Below are positions 19,801 through 30,416 of a stretch of DNA of 64,000 nucleotides, one piece after another. Numbering within the stretch: position 1 is the stretch's first letter; each line of letters begins with the position of its first letter. The notes beneath the pieces are model-generated. The model did not search any database. It was not told the origin of the DNA and saw only the letters and a list, made by a program, of their open reading frames with translations. Source of the DNA: Pycnococcus provasolii (Eukaryota > Chlorophyta > Pseudoscourfieldiophyceae > Pseudoscourfieldiales > Pycnococcaceae); NCBI GenBank assembly GCA_938743325.2, contig OW568871.1:806001-870000 (forward strand), in the 5' to 3' direction. Position numbers and translations under genes: made by a program.

Positions 19801-20518
19801 ATGCAGCTGTGAACGCCGCGAGCTCAGCAGCGTCACACTCCCTCGACTGCACAGTTGGAGATACGAGCAGAAGCAGCAGAACATGCGTCGTCAGAAGAAA
19901 CAGAAGGAAGAAGAAGTCGCGACGCCATAAAAAAAAGGAGATGGAGAAAAGTGGAGAAGTGGAATGAGGAATAACTGCAGTGGAGGGAAGAACCGGGGGG
20001 GGGGGGGACTCGAGGAGACGGGGAGACGAAGAGTAATAAAATGAGAAGGCAAAAGCCCGAACTCAGCGCCTTTCCTTTCCTTGCCCACCCACCTTTGCGG
20101 GCCACCCCTCGCCTGCCCAACACGGCGCAATCGGCGCAGAGGGCCCAGACACTCTGTCAGATGGCGGGACAGACACTCTGTCATTCTGGCGGAAAACAAA
20201 GCCAAACGAGAGAAGAACCACAGGGCGGGAAGACATATGCAAAGCCTTGGGCCCTCCGTGTCCAGTAGTCTTGCGTTAACTCTTGGTTCGCGATGTGTGC
20301 GCCGTCCGAAGATTGTCCCCGTCGACTTGCTCATCGATCGAGCGCGCGAGAATCGTCCATCTCGGCCCTCGTCAATTTTCCAGCAAGGCTCCAACGGACT
20401 GCTCTGGTCCGTTGGAGCCTTGCTGGAAAATTTACAGTTTTTTCTCCTCCCCCGGCGCGCAAACGACAACCTGCCGCCCTACGCCCCTTGCCATCCCATC
20501 CACAACTTAACTCTCGAC
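19801..20518. other. Intergenic with direct repeat and perfect hairpin
   Basis: 718 bp. It contains an 11-12-nt G tract (about 19997-20008), a 14-bp direct repeat CAGACACTCTGTCA at 20146 and 20170 (24-bp period), and the perfect inverted repeat listed separately. The last 60 bp form the leader of the secreted Ig-like gene. Several open frames cross this region but none looks coding. Confidence 0.5.
20374..20432. repeat. Perfect 26-bp inverted repeat with 7-nt loop
   Basis: Left stem 20374-20399 and right stem 20407-20432 are exact reverse complements, with loop TGCTCTG. It lies 87 bp upstream of the ATG of the secreted Ig-like protein gene. It could be a small RNA precursor, a hairpin in the 5' leader, a protein-binding palindrome, or a scar of a mobile element. 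Confidence 0.95.
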
Positions 20519-22900
20519 ATGATGCGCTGCGTTCTCCTCCTGGCCACCGCGGCGGTCGCCAACGCCGTCGACATCTCCTTCTCGACGGCCACCGCGCCAG
20601 GCGCCGCGAATGTAATCGGCACCGGAACCAACGCAAACTACTACACCACCGGAAGCTCGCTCACCTTCTCGTGGATCACGGTGAACGATAACTCGCTAGC
20701 GGCTTCGGGCGCGAACTTGGCGACCACTAACCACGCTGTTACGGTTGGTTCTGCCGGTTCTATACAGTGCTACTGCCGCCTGCGCGCGTCGCAGAAAACC
20801 TTCAGCCCGGCTTTTGACTTCACTGCCGACGGAACGGAAGACATTCTCGGAACGGGTCAAGACCTTGGCCGTCTCGTGTCAACTGCCGCTGAGCAGGCGG
20901 ACTCCGGCCTTGAGGCTTACGGCTCCGACTGGTCGCTGTGCTCCACCGCTGGAGCGTCGTCGCACACGAAAACTTACTCGGTGCCCGACGGCTACTACGC
21001 CTTCTCCGTCACGTGCGATGATTCTGGTGTATGGACCACCGGAGCGGCCACTTCGGGAGCGACGAACTGGCTCGTCAAGGTGGACAACGTCGCGCCCTCT
21101 TCCGCGATCACGCACATCGCGGGGCAAAACTCGTACGATCCCTCGCCCAACTCTGGCCTCGGCTGGGGCGTGGCTTCGAACGGCGTCTTCGACTTCACGC
21201 TCTCCTTCACGGACTTCTACGGAACGGCGAACGGAGCGCCCTACACGGCTGTGCAGACGACTGCGGACAAGGCGAACTGCGCTGCCTCCACGAACTGCGA
21301 GATTTCTGGGGTCACGTACCAGTGCGCCGTCGACAACGGTGCCTACGCGGCTTGCACCGGCTCGTTCTCGACGACGTCCCTGAAGGCTGGCCAGCACGTC
21401 GTGCGCGTCAGGGCTACCGACAAGGCTGGAAACTTGGAGTCGACTCCCGCCTTCTACTCGTTCTCCGTGCGCCCGCACGCGAAGAACGCCGGATGCACGT
21501 TCCGCTACGACCTCGACTCCGCGGGCTACTCGAGCCTCGGAACTGCCGCGACGAAGACGCTCTCCAGCCTTGCGGATGGCTCGCACACGTTCGCGGTGCT
21601 TGCCGTTGACTCGACGGCCAACGTGGGCACTGCGCAGAGCTTCACGTGGACGGTGGACACGACGCCGCCGACGACCGTTCTCACGAAGACGTGGTCCGCT
21701 CAGGGCAACCCGACGTCGACGATGGGTGACTTCGAGTGGAGCTTCTCCGAGGCTGGATCGTACTCGAAGTACTCGACGGACGGAACGATGTACACGATGC
21801 CCGCGACGGTGACGTCCATGAAGGTGTCCGTTGCGGCGAACACGTTCCCCATCGGCGCTCGCACGTTCAAGGTGTACGGCGTGGATCTGCTCGGAAATGC
21901 CGGCGCGGTTGTGACGGATTCGTTCACGGTCGAGCCGATCGACACCATGCTCTCCGCCACCAGCGCTTACGATTGCACGGGAGTCGCCACGGCGGCGCTC
22001 AAGGACACGTCCGTGACGTTCACCATTGAAGCAAGGATTGACCAGAACCCCGCGGTTTCGGATTTCACGTACATGTACAAGCTTGACAGCGGAAGCTGGA
22101 AGCAGGGTGTGCACTTCCCCGCGTTTGGAATCAAGGGCCTTTCGGAGGGCGTGCACCAGATTGAGGCCAAGGTGTACACCTCGGGCGGCACCGTGGATCC
22201 CACGCCATCGTGCAAGAAGTTCATCATCGACAAGACGGATCCCGTGACGACGATCACCGCGCCGGGCGCGTCGAGCCAGGGATCGTCGCCGACGTTCGGT
22301 GGCAAGGTGACTGACGCCAACATCCAGGCGACGGGTGGAACGACGTACCGAGTGGAGAAGGTTGGCGATTCGAGCTTCTCGATTACGGGATCGGTGGCCA
22401 CGGCTGCGGACGGCTCGTTCACGATCACGCTCTCCAGCCAGACGGATGGCCTTTACCGCATCTTCGTGAGCCACACCGACATGGCTCAGAATGCCGGTGC
22501 GGAGACGATGGTGGAATGGACCGTGGACACGCAGATCCCCAACACGATGGTGAGCAGCGGCCCCGCGACCCCGACGGCGTCCACCGCGGCGTCGTTCCTC
22601 CTCGCGTGCGATGAGTCGCCTTGCACGTACAAGTACAAGGTTGACTCCGCGGAGAGCTACACCACGTCGTCGACGGCGCGCCTGAACCTTTCGGATGTCG
22701 CGCCCGGTGTTCACACGATTGAGGTGCACGCGATTGACGTGGCAGGGAACGAGGACCCGTCCGCCGCGGCGTACACGTGGACCGTGTACGAGCCGGCAAC
22801 ATACGAGTCGTTCGAGAAGAGCAGCTCCTTCGAGATGACGGGCCCGAGCCCGCTCGAGTACGCGCCGCCTCCCGCCGATTTCGTGCACTTGGACCTGTAG
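20519..22900 (+). CDS. Secreted protein with tandem Ig-like (VDTTPP-type) repeats
   Basis: 793 aa from the tandem ATG at 20519. A clear signal peptide comes first (MMRCVLLLATAAVANA). The rest is a chain of about seven beta-sandwich repeats of ~85-95 aa. Each has a C-x-x-x-Y/F-x-x-D core (CTFRYDLDSAGY), a LADGSHTFAVLAVDSTANVG-type strand pair and a W-TVDTTPP boundary (VDNVAPS, VDTTPPTTV, IDKTDPVTT, VDTQIPNT). Such repeats are known from bacterial and algal extracellular proteins. No membrane segment or GPI-type tail is seen, and the C-terminus is acidic and Pro-rich (YAPPPADFVHLDL). It is likely a cell-surface or wall-associated adhesive protein. Paired Cys in most repeats suggests disulfides. 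Confidence 0.8.
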   Translation: MMRCVLLLATAAVANAVDISFSTATAPGAANVIGTGTNANYYTTGSSLTFSWITVNDNSLAASGANLATTNHAVTVGSAGSIQCYCRLRASQKTFSPAFDFTADGTEDILGTGQDLGRLVSTAAEQADSGLEAYGSDWSLCSTAGASSHTKTYSVPDGYYAFSVTCDDSGVWTTGAATSGATNWLVKVDNVAPSSAITHIAGQNSYDPSPNSGLGWGVASNGVFDFTLSFTDFYGTANGAPYTAVQTTADKANCAASTNCEISGVTYQCAVDNGAYAACTGSFSTTSLKAGQHVVRVRATDKAGNLESTPAFYSFSVRPHAKNAGCTFRYDLDSAGYSSLGTAATKTLSSLADGSHTFAVLAVDSTANVGTAQSFTWTVDTTPPTTVLTKTWSAQGNPTSTMGDFEWSFSEAGSYSKYSTDGTMYTMPATVTSMKVSVAANTFPIGARTFKVYGVDLLGNAGAVVTDSFTVEPIDTMLSATSAYDCTGVATAALKDTSVTFTIEARIDQNPAVSDFTYMYKLDSGSWKQGVHFPAFGIKGLSEGVHQIEAKVYTSGGTVDPTPSCKKFIIDKTDPVTTITAPGASSQGSSPTFGGKVTDANIQATGGTTYRVEKVGDSSFSITGSVATAADGSFTITLSSQTDGLYRIFVSHTDMAQNAGAETMVEWTVDTQIPNTMVSSGPATPTASTAASFLLACDESPCTYKYKVDSAESYTTSSTARLNLSDVAPGVHTIEVHAIDVAGNEDPSAAAYTWTVYEPATYESFEKSSSFEMTGPSPLEYAPPPADFVHLDL

Positions 22901-23785
22901 GCGCGGGTCGTTCGAGTGAGATATTATTTACTTGGGAAAAAGAAAAATTTGTTACAAGTTCGTTTTTTCTACTCGTACAGTACCGTGCTGTACCACCTAA
23001 GTCAGATAGTCACGTACCGGGTACACCCGTCTCGTGCGGTCGTGTTCCAGGTTCTTGGTTCTTGCTTGTTGTTGTTGACTTGTCGTGCGGTGATGACTGC
23101 TGAGAAAAGTAGGGTACATAGTACATACCCTAGTACTACGGTTCTCTCGACTCGACCAGAGGGGTGTTCAGAAATCGTTTCCTGCGGTCTGCTTTCTTGG
23201 AAGGGCCCTTCTTCCATCGCCTGATAAAAATCTAGCTTTGTTACTTTTTGAGGGGGGCCGAAAGGCCAGAATGGGGGTGAGAGATAGAATGCGGAGATGC
23301 GCAGGATTGCTCTTTTTTTATTGCAAAGATGGATTTCGGAATTCGGACCCAACAAGCGAAACGTAGGCGTTGAGGCGCCGCGTTGTCGCCAATTCCGCGA
23401 TGTTTGCGCAGAGAAATGCCAGGCATTTTAGTCTTTTCTTTCCCCCTTTTTCCTCGCATTCTTGGGGCAAAAAGCGTCGCCGGTTCCTCAAACAAGACGT
23501 CCATTCACGCGTCGAAAAGGTCCAGGATAAGTACGAAACGAGGGGTGGGGGCGGCGCGAGCGGCGAAGAGGCTTCGCAGAGAAGGGGAAAAATCGGTTGC
23601 AACCGATTCCGGGATACGACTCTGCAACCGTTCCCCGAACCCTTTAACCTTCGCCGCCGACCTGTTCTCGTCCTTCCTTTCACGCCTCCTTCCCCTTCGA
23701 ACTCCCCTCCCCTCCCCTCCTCTCCTCCCCTCTTTTCCCATCCCATCACAAATCCACAACCCCTCTCCCTCTCAAGTGTGCACTG
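22901..23785. other. Intergenic; GSIII promoter and pyrimidine-rich leader
   Basis: 885 bp. The 3' UTR of the Ig-like gene lies at the left, with no coding signal in the middle. A strongly C/T-rich run at 23640-23780 ends just before the GSIII ATG. The same kind of pyrimidine-rich leader precedes several other genes in the window (WDR60, the two-TM protein, the UQCC6-like gene, DRC3). Confidence 0.5.
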
Positions 23786-24871
23786 ATGGCGTCCCTCAGC
23801 TCCCTCAAAACCTCCGTGCGTGCGCGCCCAGCCGCCTCACGCGCCGCCGCCTCGGCCCGCGCCGTTCAGACGCGCGCCGTGGCGTCGCCATCCTCGCCGG
23901 CAAAAACGACGACGGAGACGATCGTCGGACCCGGATACGGCCAGAACGTATTCCGAGGTGCGGTGGCGGATGGCTACCTCAGCAAGTACGGCGAGTCGGC
24001 GAAGATGCTCGACGACCCGTCGTGGGCGAAGGACGTCAAGAAGGCTGACGTCGTCGCCAAGGCTCTCGTCGACTGGGCGCTCGATCGCGGCGCGACGGTG
24101 TTCTGCCACTGCTTCCAGCCCATGGGAGCGTGCGGCGTGCGCCACGGGCAGGTGGGTATGGTGCAGATGTCCATGCTCGAGTTTGGCCCCGACGGCAAGC
24201 CGTACTACGAGCTCGAGGGCAAGACGATCCTCAAGGGAGAGACGGACGGATCTTCGTTCCCCAACGGCGGCATGCGCGCCACACACACAGCCGGTGGCTA
24301 CCTCGCGCTCGACCCCGTTTCGCCCGTGTTCCTGCGCGAGGACACCATCTTCCTGCCCGCCTGCTTCGTCGCGTACACCGGCCAGGCGCTCGACGAGAAG
24401 ACGCCGCTGCACCGCGCGGTGCAGGCGATGTCCACCGAGGGCGCGCGCCTCATGAAGAAGCTCGGCGTCGAGTGCACGGGCATGGTGAACAACATCGGAC
24501 TTGAGCAGGAGTTCTTCCTCGTGCCCCGCGAGGAGTACTACATGCGCCCCGACCTGCAGCTGACGGGCCGATCGGTCATGGGCGCGTTCCCCGCGCGCGG
24601 CCAGGAGATGTCCGACCACTACATGGGACCTCCGACGACGTCCACGCCCGCACTCGAGGCGATGCGCGAGATCCAGGACGAGTGCTTCAAGCTCGGCATC
24701 CCGCTCAAGACGCGTCACCGCGAGGTGGCCCCGAACCAGTACGAGATGGCGCCGCTCTTCGGAAACGCCATCGTGCAGACTGACCAGAACCTCATGGTGA
24801 TGCAGATCGTCGAGGAGGTGGCTGCTAAGTACGGCCTCGCGGCTCTGCTGCACGAGAAGCCGTTCGCGGAG

Positions 24872-24904
<33 letters not shown>

Positions 24905-25948
24905 CTCTCCACGAACGAGGGTGCCCAGCTGCTCAACCCGCCGCAGCTGCTTGCCAAGACGGGCAACGACATGGTGTTCCCCGTCGTCATGGCGGCTCTC
25001 GTCAGCGGCATCGACAAGCACGGCGACCTGATGCGCATGTCCATCGCCAGCCCTGGCAACGACTTCCGCCTCGGAGCGATGGAGGCGCCGCCGGCGGTGA
25101 TGTCCATGTACCTCGGCGACGACATGACGACCTACCTCAAGGCGTTCTCCGAGGGCGGCCCGGCGGCGTACACGCCGCAGACGAAGACGCTCGCCTTCGG
25201 CGCCGACGCCATCGCGCCGATCGAGGTGCCCGCCGAGGATCGCAACCGCACTTCGCCGTTCCCGTACGGCGGCGCTCGCTTCGAGTTCCGCGCCTGCGGC
25301 TCGAGCCAGAACGTGTCGCTCATCAACACGGTGCTCAACACCATCGCCGCGGAGGGCTTCAAGACCATCTCGGACCGCGTCGATGCCGGCGAGTCGGTGG
25401 ATGCCGTCGCCCGCGACCTTCTGTCGAAGCACATGCGCGTCGTCTTCAACGGCAACGGCTACGACCCCGCGTGGCCTGAGAAGGCTGTGGAGCTCGGCAT
25501 CTGGCGCATCGACTCCGGCGTCGAGGCGATGAAGCGCTTCAACGACACGAAGAACGTCGAGCTGTTCGAGAAGATGGGCGTCCTCACCGGCGAGGAGTGC
25601 GAGGCGCGCCGCGCCGTGCTGCTCGAGCACTACGTGGGAACCGTGGAGATGGAGGCGAAGGTGATGTGCGACATGATCAGGCAGCACGTGCTTCCCTGCT
25701 GCAACGACGCGGGTGTCGGCGACAGGCGCGCGATTCAGAAGGGCATGGAGCGCATCGAGAAGTCGCTGAAGGAGGTTGAGGAGGCTGAGGACGAGGCGGC
25801 GAAGGCGACGCTCGCCCGCGAGCTTCGCCTTGACACGATGATCAAGGTGCGCGAGGCTTGCGACGCTGCGGAGAAGGAGTGCCCTCCTGCGAAGTGGACG
25901 CTCGGCACGTACGAGAACCTGCTGTTCCTCGACACGCACGAATTTTAA
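23786..25948 (+). CDS. GSIII (GLN3/glnN-like): Glutamine synthetase type III, plastid-type leader
   Basis: 720 aa, the usual GSIII length (~700-730), against ~370 for GSII and ~470 for GSI. It makes glutamine from glutamate, ammonia and ATP. Residues 1-~40 are Ala/Ser/Arg-rich with no acidic residue, which suits a chloroplast or mitochondrial transit peptide. Family hallmarks include MVNNIGLEQEFFLVPREEYY (active-site Glu region), RHREVAPNQYEMAPLFG, EINGSGKHNNWSLSTN (ATP/glutamate loop) and FPYGGARFEFRACGSSQNVS. The GSIII-specific C-terminal extension is intact (AEKECPPAKWTLGTYENLLFL). There are no introns and the coding GC is high. GSIII occurs in cyanobacteria and several algal lineages including prasinophytes. 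Confidence 0.96.
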
Positions 25949-26644
25949 GAAGTTGAGATCCCATTATTTTTTGGTAGTTGAAAGAGTAGAGAGTTGCTGC
26001 TAGTTTGATTATGATGATTTTTTCTAGCATCCTACTCATACCCTATTATCGTAGGAAGTGGGGCGAGCCGGCTGCTATAGTGACGAGGCACTTAAGAAGT
26101 ATTTTTGTAATTGGGACGACACGACCAGACGTATTTTCCTTATAGGATTAACAATAACTAGGGTAACCTTATTCTGCCTTGTTCGCCATTTGGAAACACA
26201 CACACACTTGATGCGAGCGAGGGCGAGGGGGTGAACCCCGAAAAGCCAGCCTTTGAGTTTGCGTGCGTGAATTCACCCGGGCAGCCGGGGTTGAAATGAA
26301 AATATGAACTCAGGCCCTCGACCAAACCGCTGGTTCTAATCTAATTTCAATCTGTCAATTACTTCGCGGTTGGTTCCCTTTTCCCCCTTCCCTTCCCTGC
26401 ACACGTGTCTCGCACCTATCCTATAACTTATCTGCATCGATGGCGCCTCCTCACCTTCATCATGGCCTGGCTGGTCACTGGATAACTACTTGGTCACTGC
26501 GACACTTTTGTATTTTGTATTTTGTGATTCTGTTGGTCCTGGACGACGATGACGACGACGACGATGAGGACAACCGTGTCGTGGACGATTTGCCCGTACG
26601 TCTCCCTGACACTCGCTCGTGGTGGTGGTGTTTCTTGGAGGAGG
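25949..26644. other. Intergenic
   Basis: 696 bp between GSIII and the secreted-protein gene, more AT-rich than the flanks. An ACACAC run sits near 26198. From 26549 an ATG-led frame joins the downstream gene, but it encodes poly-Thr and low complexity ahead of a much better signal-peptide ATG at 26645. A GTACGTCTCC at ~26595 could alternatively be a splice donor. Confidence 0.45.
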
Positions 26645-27799
26645 ATGCTCGTGCTCATCGTGCTTCACGCAATCTTCTGCGGCGCAATCAACACGGAGTG
26701 CCACGCTTACGCAAGAGGTGGTGGTGGTGGGTTTCCTGTCGCACAGCAGATGAGGAGGGAGCAGCAGGGCAAGGCGCTCGCCATCTCGCAGGGGGATGAC
26801 TGGCGCATTCCCGCTCTGGCAACGGCACACTCAGCGGCGGCGAACAAGTGGAAACAACAGTACGCAGAAAACTCGCAAAAACTCGCGTGGCTCAAGTTTG
26901 TGTCGGCGCGCGACTGGCTGGGGTACTTCGCCGTCGCGCTCACGGCAATGCCGTCGTCCGCGGAACAGCCAGAAAAAAAAGTATACCCCATCTCTTGGGG
27001 CGCATACTACGAAGGACAAGCGGTGAACGTCGAAGCTGTCGTCGTGCACAAAAATGGAACTGACACAGATGATTTTGGCGATGTCAGGAAGCTGGGCAAG
27101 AAGCAGTGCCTCTCGCTCGATACCTCGCAGCGAAAAGTTGGACAGCAAACATTGTCGACACAGTCTCTCACGGAAAACGGCGTACGGCTCGTGTTTCGCG
27201 ATTGCCTACGCCAACCACGTGGACACGACACGGGAACAGATGCAGAAATTAACAAGTTCGAGTACCTTGCGCAGGTGTTCGTTACCGTCGACGGAAGCCT
27301 TCGTCCGTTTCTCAATGTCACGAAGTGCGTGACGCCGGCGAACGACATCAACGCGGGCGCACAGATATCCCTCCAGCACTGCGGCGGAGTGTTTGATGGT
27401 GTCAACAAAATCTGGAAGGACGAAAAGTACGACTACGTAAACCTCACGCACTTTAAATCGGAGAAAAGGCAACAGTGGGTGCGCATCTCGCAGCCTGATA
27501 GCCTTCTCGTGCCCAGCAATGCCACTGCTCCCTCATCGGAGAAGGACGACGACTTCAAGTACGACGACGACGGCGACGACTCCAAGTACGACTTCAAGTA
27601 TATGTTGTACCGAAAAACGAAGCAGTTGGCGTGGGCCAAGTCCTCGGACTTGTGCCTGGGCCTTTCCGTGCAGCTTTACAACGCGTGGTTTTCGACGACG
27701 CTACGACGCTGCAAAGAAACCAAACTGAAAGATGTTAACTTGCACCGCGTGAATTGCACGGTGCTTACCGCAGTGAGCATGGCAGTCATGACAGTTTAG
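26645..27799 (+). CDS. Secreted protein, possibly with a ricin-B-like beta-trefoil region
   Basis: 384 aa from the preferred ATG 26645 (an ATG at 26549 would add 32 residues). It starts with a signal peptide (MLVLIVLHAIFCGAINTECHA). I do not recognise the family. The middle has sequence like QCLSLDTSQ, RLVFRDCLRQ and KCVTPANDINAGAQISLQHC, spaced as in ricin-B beta-trefoil lectins (C-L-x(n)-L-x-x-C), and later DLCLGLSVQLYNAWFSTTLRRC. An Asp/Lys/Tyr repeat (DDDFKYDDDGDDSKYDFKY) interrupts it. Eight or more cysteines suggest disulfides. The C-terminus is mildly hydrophobic. The location is probably secretory or cell surface; the lectin call is tentative. Confidence 0.6.
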   Translation: MLVLIVLHAIFCGAINTECHAYARGGGGGFPVAQQMRREQQGKALAISQGDDWRIPALATAHSAAANKWKQQYAENSQKLAWLKFVSARDWLGYFAVALTAMPSSAEQPEKKVYPISWGAYYEGQAVNVEAVVVHKNGTDTDDFGDVRKLGKKQCLSLDTSQRKVGQQTLSTQSLTENGVRLVFRDCLRQPRGHDTGTDAEINKFEYLAQVFVTVDGSLRPFLNVTKCVTPANDINAGAQISLQHCGGVFDGVNKIWKDEKYDYVNLTHFKSEKRQQWVRISQPDSLLVPSNATAPSSEKDDDFKYDDDGDDSKYDFKYMLYRKTKQLAWAKSSDLCLGLSVQLYNAWFSTTLRRCKETKLKDVNLHRVNCTVLTAVSMAVMTV

Positions 27800-27847
27800 A
27801 TTTTTTTTCAATTGTAACTAGTTAAGGCACTCTTTGTTTTTTACAAA

Positions 27848-28606
27848 CTACAAACTTTCACGACTCGCTGTCTCGTAGTCGAAAAAGTCGAAGCGTCCCG
27901 TTCGTCTCCACGCAGCCACGAGCCTCTGAGAGTTCGTTGCTGTCGCCATCGCACTTGGACGTTCATCCATGGCATCGAGCCAAGCTGCGACAGAAGACCA
28001 TTTGCTTTTCCAGCTTTTCGCGCCATGAATCTCGTGAAGCGCGAGTGCAGCGCGCGTCCAGAACGGGTACAAGATGAGGTCGTACACGCACGGCGACTCG
28101 CCTCCGATGTAGGGACCTGGCTCGTACGCGAGCAAGTCCCTGATGTCGTCGAGCGCTGGTGCGGCAGCTTGCACAGCGGCATCTGCGCCACCTCTCCTGA
28201 AGGTGCCGACACTCCACGCGCCTTTGTCTCCTCCGATGACGGACACCGCGCGATACGCCGCTCGTTCGACGCGCGCGTCGGCGTCTGCGATGGACTCAGG
28301 TACCGTCAGGTTGGTCCCACTTTCTGAAAACTCCGTCGCAAGCCATTTGACGATGTCAACACTCTCGACAAGACACGTCCCATCTTCGAGCATGACGGCG
28401 GGCACGAGTCCTCTCGGGTTGTCCGCTAAGAACTGCGCGTCCTTGTTGGACAGGTCGACGTGTTTGAGTTGGTGTACGATTTGTTTTTCTCTGAATGCGA
28501 GTTCGACCCTGTGCGCGTACGGGCAGAGCGTGTGCGTGTAGAGCAGCGTCTTGGCACTGGAGGCCGCGCGCGTCTTCGTGCAAGCGCGAGGCGGAGGAGG
28601 AGCCAT
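27848..28606 (-). CDS. Glutathione S-transferase-like protein (omega/lambda/DHAR type, CPYA motif)
   Basis: 252 aa from ATG 28606 (an upstream in-frame ATG at 28663 would add 19 residues). The thioredoxin-fold N-domain begins TLLYTHTLCPYAHRVELAF, with the CPYA Cys active site of omega/lambda/DHAR GSTs. NPRGLVPAVMLEDGTCLVES supplies the cis-Pro and the glutathione-binding Glu-Ser. The all-helical C-domain follows (YIGGESPCVYDLILYPFW, with the N-capping S-x-x-D-like turn). It likely catalyses thiol transfer, deglutathionylation or dehydroascorbate reduction. The first ~20 residues are Pro/Arg/Ser-rich and might target it to an organelle. It is convergent with the secreted-protein gene (48 bp). 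Confidence 0.85.
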   Translation of the reverse strand: MAPPPPRACTKTRAASSAKTLLYTHTLCPYAHRVELAFREKQIVHQLKHVDLSNKDAQFLADNPRGLVPAVMLEDGTCLVESVDIVKWLATEFSESGTNLTVPESIADADARVERAAYRAVSVIGGDKGAWSVGTFRRGGADAAVQAAAPALDDIRDLLAYEPGPYIGGESPCVYDLILYPFWTRAALALHEIHGAKSWKSKWSSVAAWLDAMDERPSAMATATNSQRLVAAWRRTGRFDFFDYETASRESL

Positions 28607-28993
28607 GTGCACGTGTGTGTTGGAAAAGCGCGCTCCCCGCGTTGGATGACAAGCTGCGAGCATGAAGGGAGTGGCGGATGAAGGTGAGGCCAGTCACGCA
28701 ATACAGTACGCACGTTGCGCGTTTTGGAAATGGGGGTTTGGGAATCGGGGACTCGGAGTTCAGGTTTCGCACTGCCCCTCCCTATTCAGTATTCACTCGC
28801 GCGCCGGCCGTGAGCTTGCAACCTTAACTATCGTAGTCTAACGTGCCATCACGCGACGCCGAGGATCTTCTTCCCTTCTTCCGCTTGCCCGCTCATTGTC
28901 TTCCCTTCCGTGTCCGTCGAGCGTTGTTGTCGCATCAGCCGTGGTTTCGTCCCCCTCCCTCCTTCCCCTTCCCTCCCAGCCTATTTGTCAAGC

Positions 28994-30254
28994 ATGTCCG
29001 CCATGGCCTCCTCCGCGTACGTCGAGACGCTGCGCACAGACCGCACCGCGCAGGTGAAGTTCATGCTCACCGCAGCGCTCTCGCTCACAGGGTTCATCGT
29101 CTTCTGCATAGAGGCGACCAAGTCCAACACGTCGTCCAACTCGCACAAGTACTACGTTACGGGACAAAACATGAAGGAACGCCTGCTGCCTGCGGCGACG
29201 GTGTGCCCAACAACCACGGACACGATGGTAAGTTACGCGACGCGATATTGGCGGCAACTTGCACAATTACTTTTGACGACTTGCAAAATGCGAACTCACA
29301 CGAAACAATCCACGCCCTCACACATAAACCACGCCCACTTGCCCCTTTGCCCGCATTTAACGCCCTTCACCACGAAACACGTACGTTCCAACATACACTC
29401 ACCAGTACCAAATCGCATCCATCGAGTGCAAGTACTACAAGCGCTGGATGCCTGGCCACCAGTTCCCGGACACGGAGGTGGTGGAGGCGGTGCCTAAGTC
29501 GGTGACTGTCGACCTTGCTGACGGATTCCCGCTCGAGTACAACTGCTACTCCATCAACCCGCAGCAGAAGTTTATGAGCAAGAACTTCAGCCAGAACATC
29601 ATGTGCGCCCTTAAGTTTGACCACGTGTTTGAGACGGAGGTGATCCACGACCAGGCGCGCGTCACCTTCTTTGACGCCAAGACGAAGGACGCTTACCCGA
29701 ACACGGAGCCGAACGCACCGTACGGCTGGAGCACGCTGGACCCAGCGAAGCACCAGGAGTTTTATCTGAGCTCCAAGGCGTTCTTCGCTCCGAAGATGCA
29801 CGCGGTGGCTCTCGAGGTGACGCGCGGCAACTGGAGGAGGTACAACCTCACAGCTATTCGCGAGGACCCGCAGGACAACGTCATGCTCAGCTTCGACTTT
29901 GCGTACAACCAGATGTTCGAGGAGGAGTACAAGGCGCTGAAGTACCCGTACGAGTCGTCGAACGCCTTCTTCGGCACATTCGGCGGCTTTTTGTTCTTCC
30001 TGATCATGCTGTACTACATGCTGTACGGAGCTGCCGCGGCGGTGCTCGGCCTCGACCGCGCGCCGGTGGGCGGCTCGGCAGGATTTGGTGGCGGTTACGA
30101 CGCGTCCGGCTCATACAGCGCCGGCCCATCCTCGGGTGGGGCGGGCTTCTCGTACGCGGCGGCCGAGGGTGGCTACGCGCAGCCGAAAGAGCCCGCGGCG
30201 CCGTCCATTCCTCCCGCGCAGCCGAGTGGCGGAGGTGGCTACGGCTCCATCTAA
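28994..30254 (+). CDS. Two-TM membrane protein with large extracytosolic loop, family unassigned
   Basis: Two exons, 28994-29227 and 29406-30254 (178-bp intron GTAAGT...CACCAG, phase 0), giving 360 aa. TM1 is near the N-terminus (FMLTAALSLTGFIVFCIEA, residues ~22-42). The ~220-residue loop is rich in aromatics with several Cys (KERLLPAATVCPTTTD, CKYYKRWMPGHQF, MCALKFDHVF). TM2 is SNAFFGTFGGFLFFLIMLYY at ~260-280, and a Gly/Ser/Tyr-rich tail follows. The topology recalls P2X or DEG/ENaC channels, but I see none of their signature motifs. The NWRRYNLTAIREDPQDNVML and KYPYESSNAFFGTFGGF segments look strongly conserved in style. It is divergently arranged with the GST gene. Confidence 0.75.
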
Positions 30255-30416
30255 ATCATTCATGCCGTGATTTGGGTGTGACGATGTGGGCTGAGTGAGC
30301 AGAAGCAGAAGCGCGCGTGTTTTGCATTTGTCGCTGTGTACGGCTTGACAAAATGGCGGAAGAAAAAAACCTGAAATTTATTTGTTTGGTGTTACAAGAG
30401 GTAGACCGTTTCGACT

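Noticed and set aside
20879-22888. 669-codon minus-strand frame
   Set aside because: Shadow of the secreted Ig-like gene; Arg/His/Val-rich composition typical of the antisense of GC-rich coding.
23837-25939. 700-codon minus-strand frame
   Set aside because: Shadow of GSIII, which matches its family end to end.
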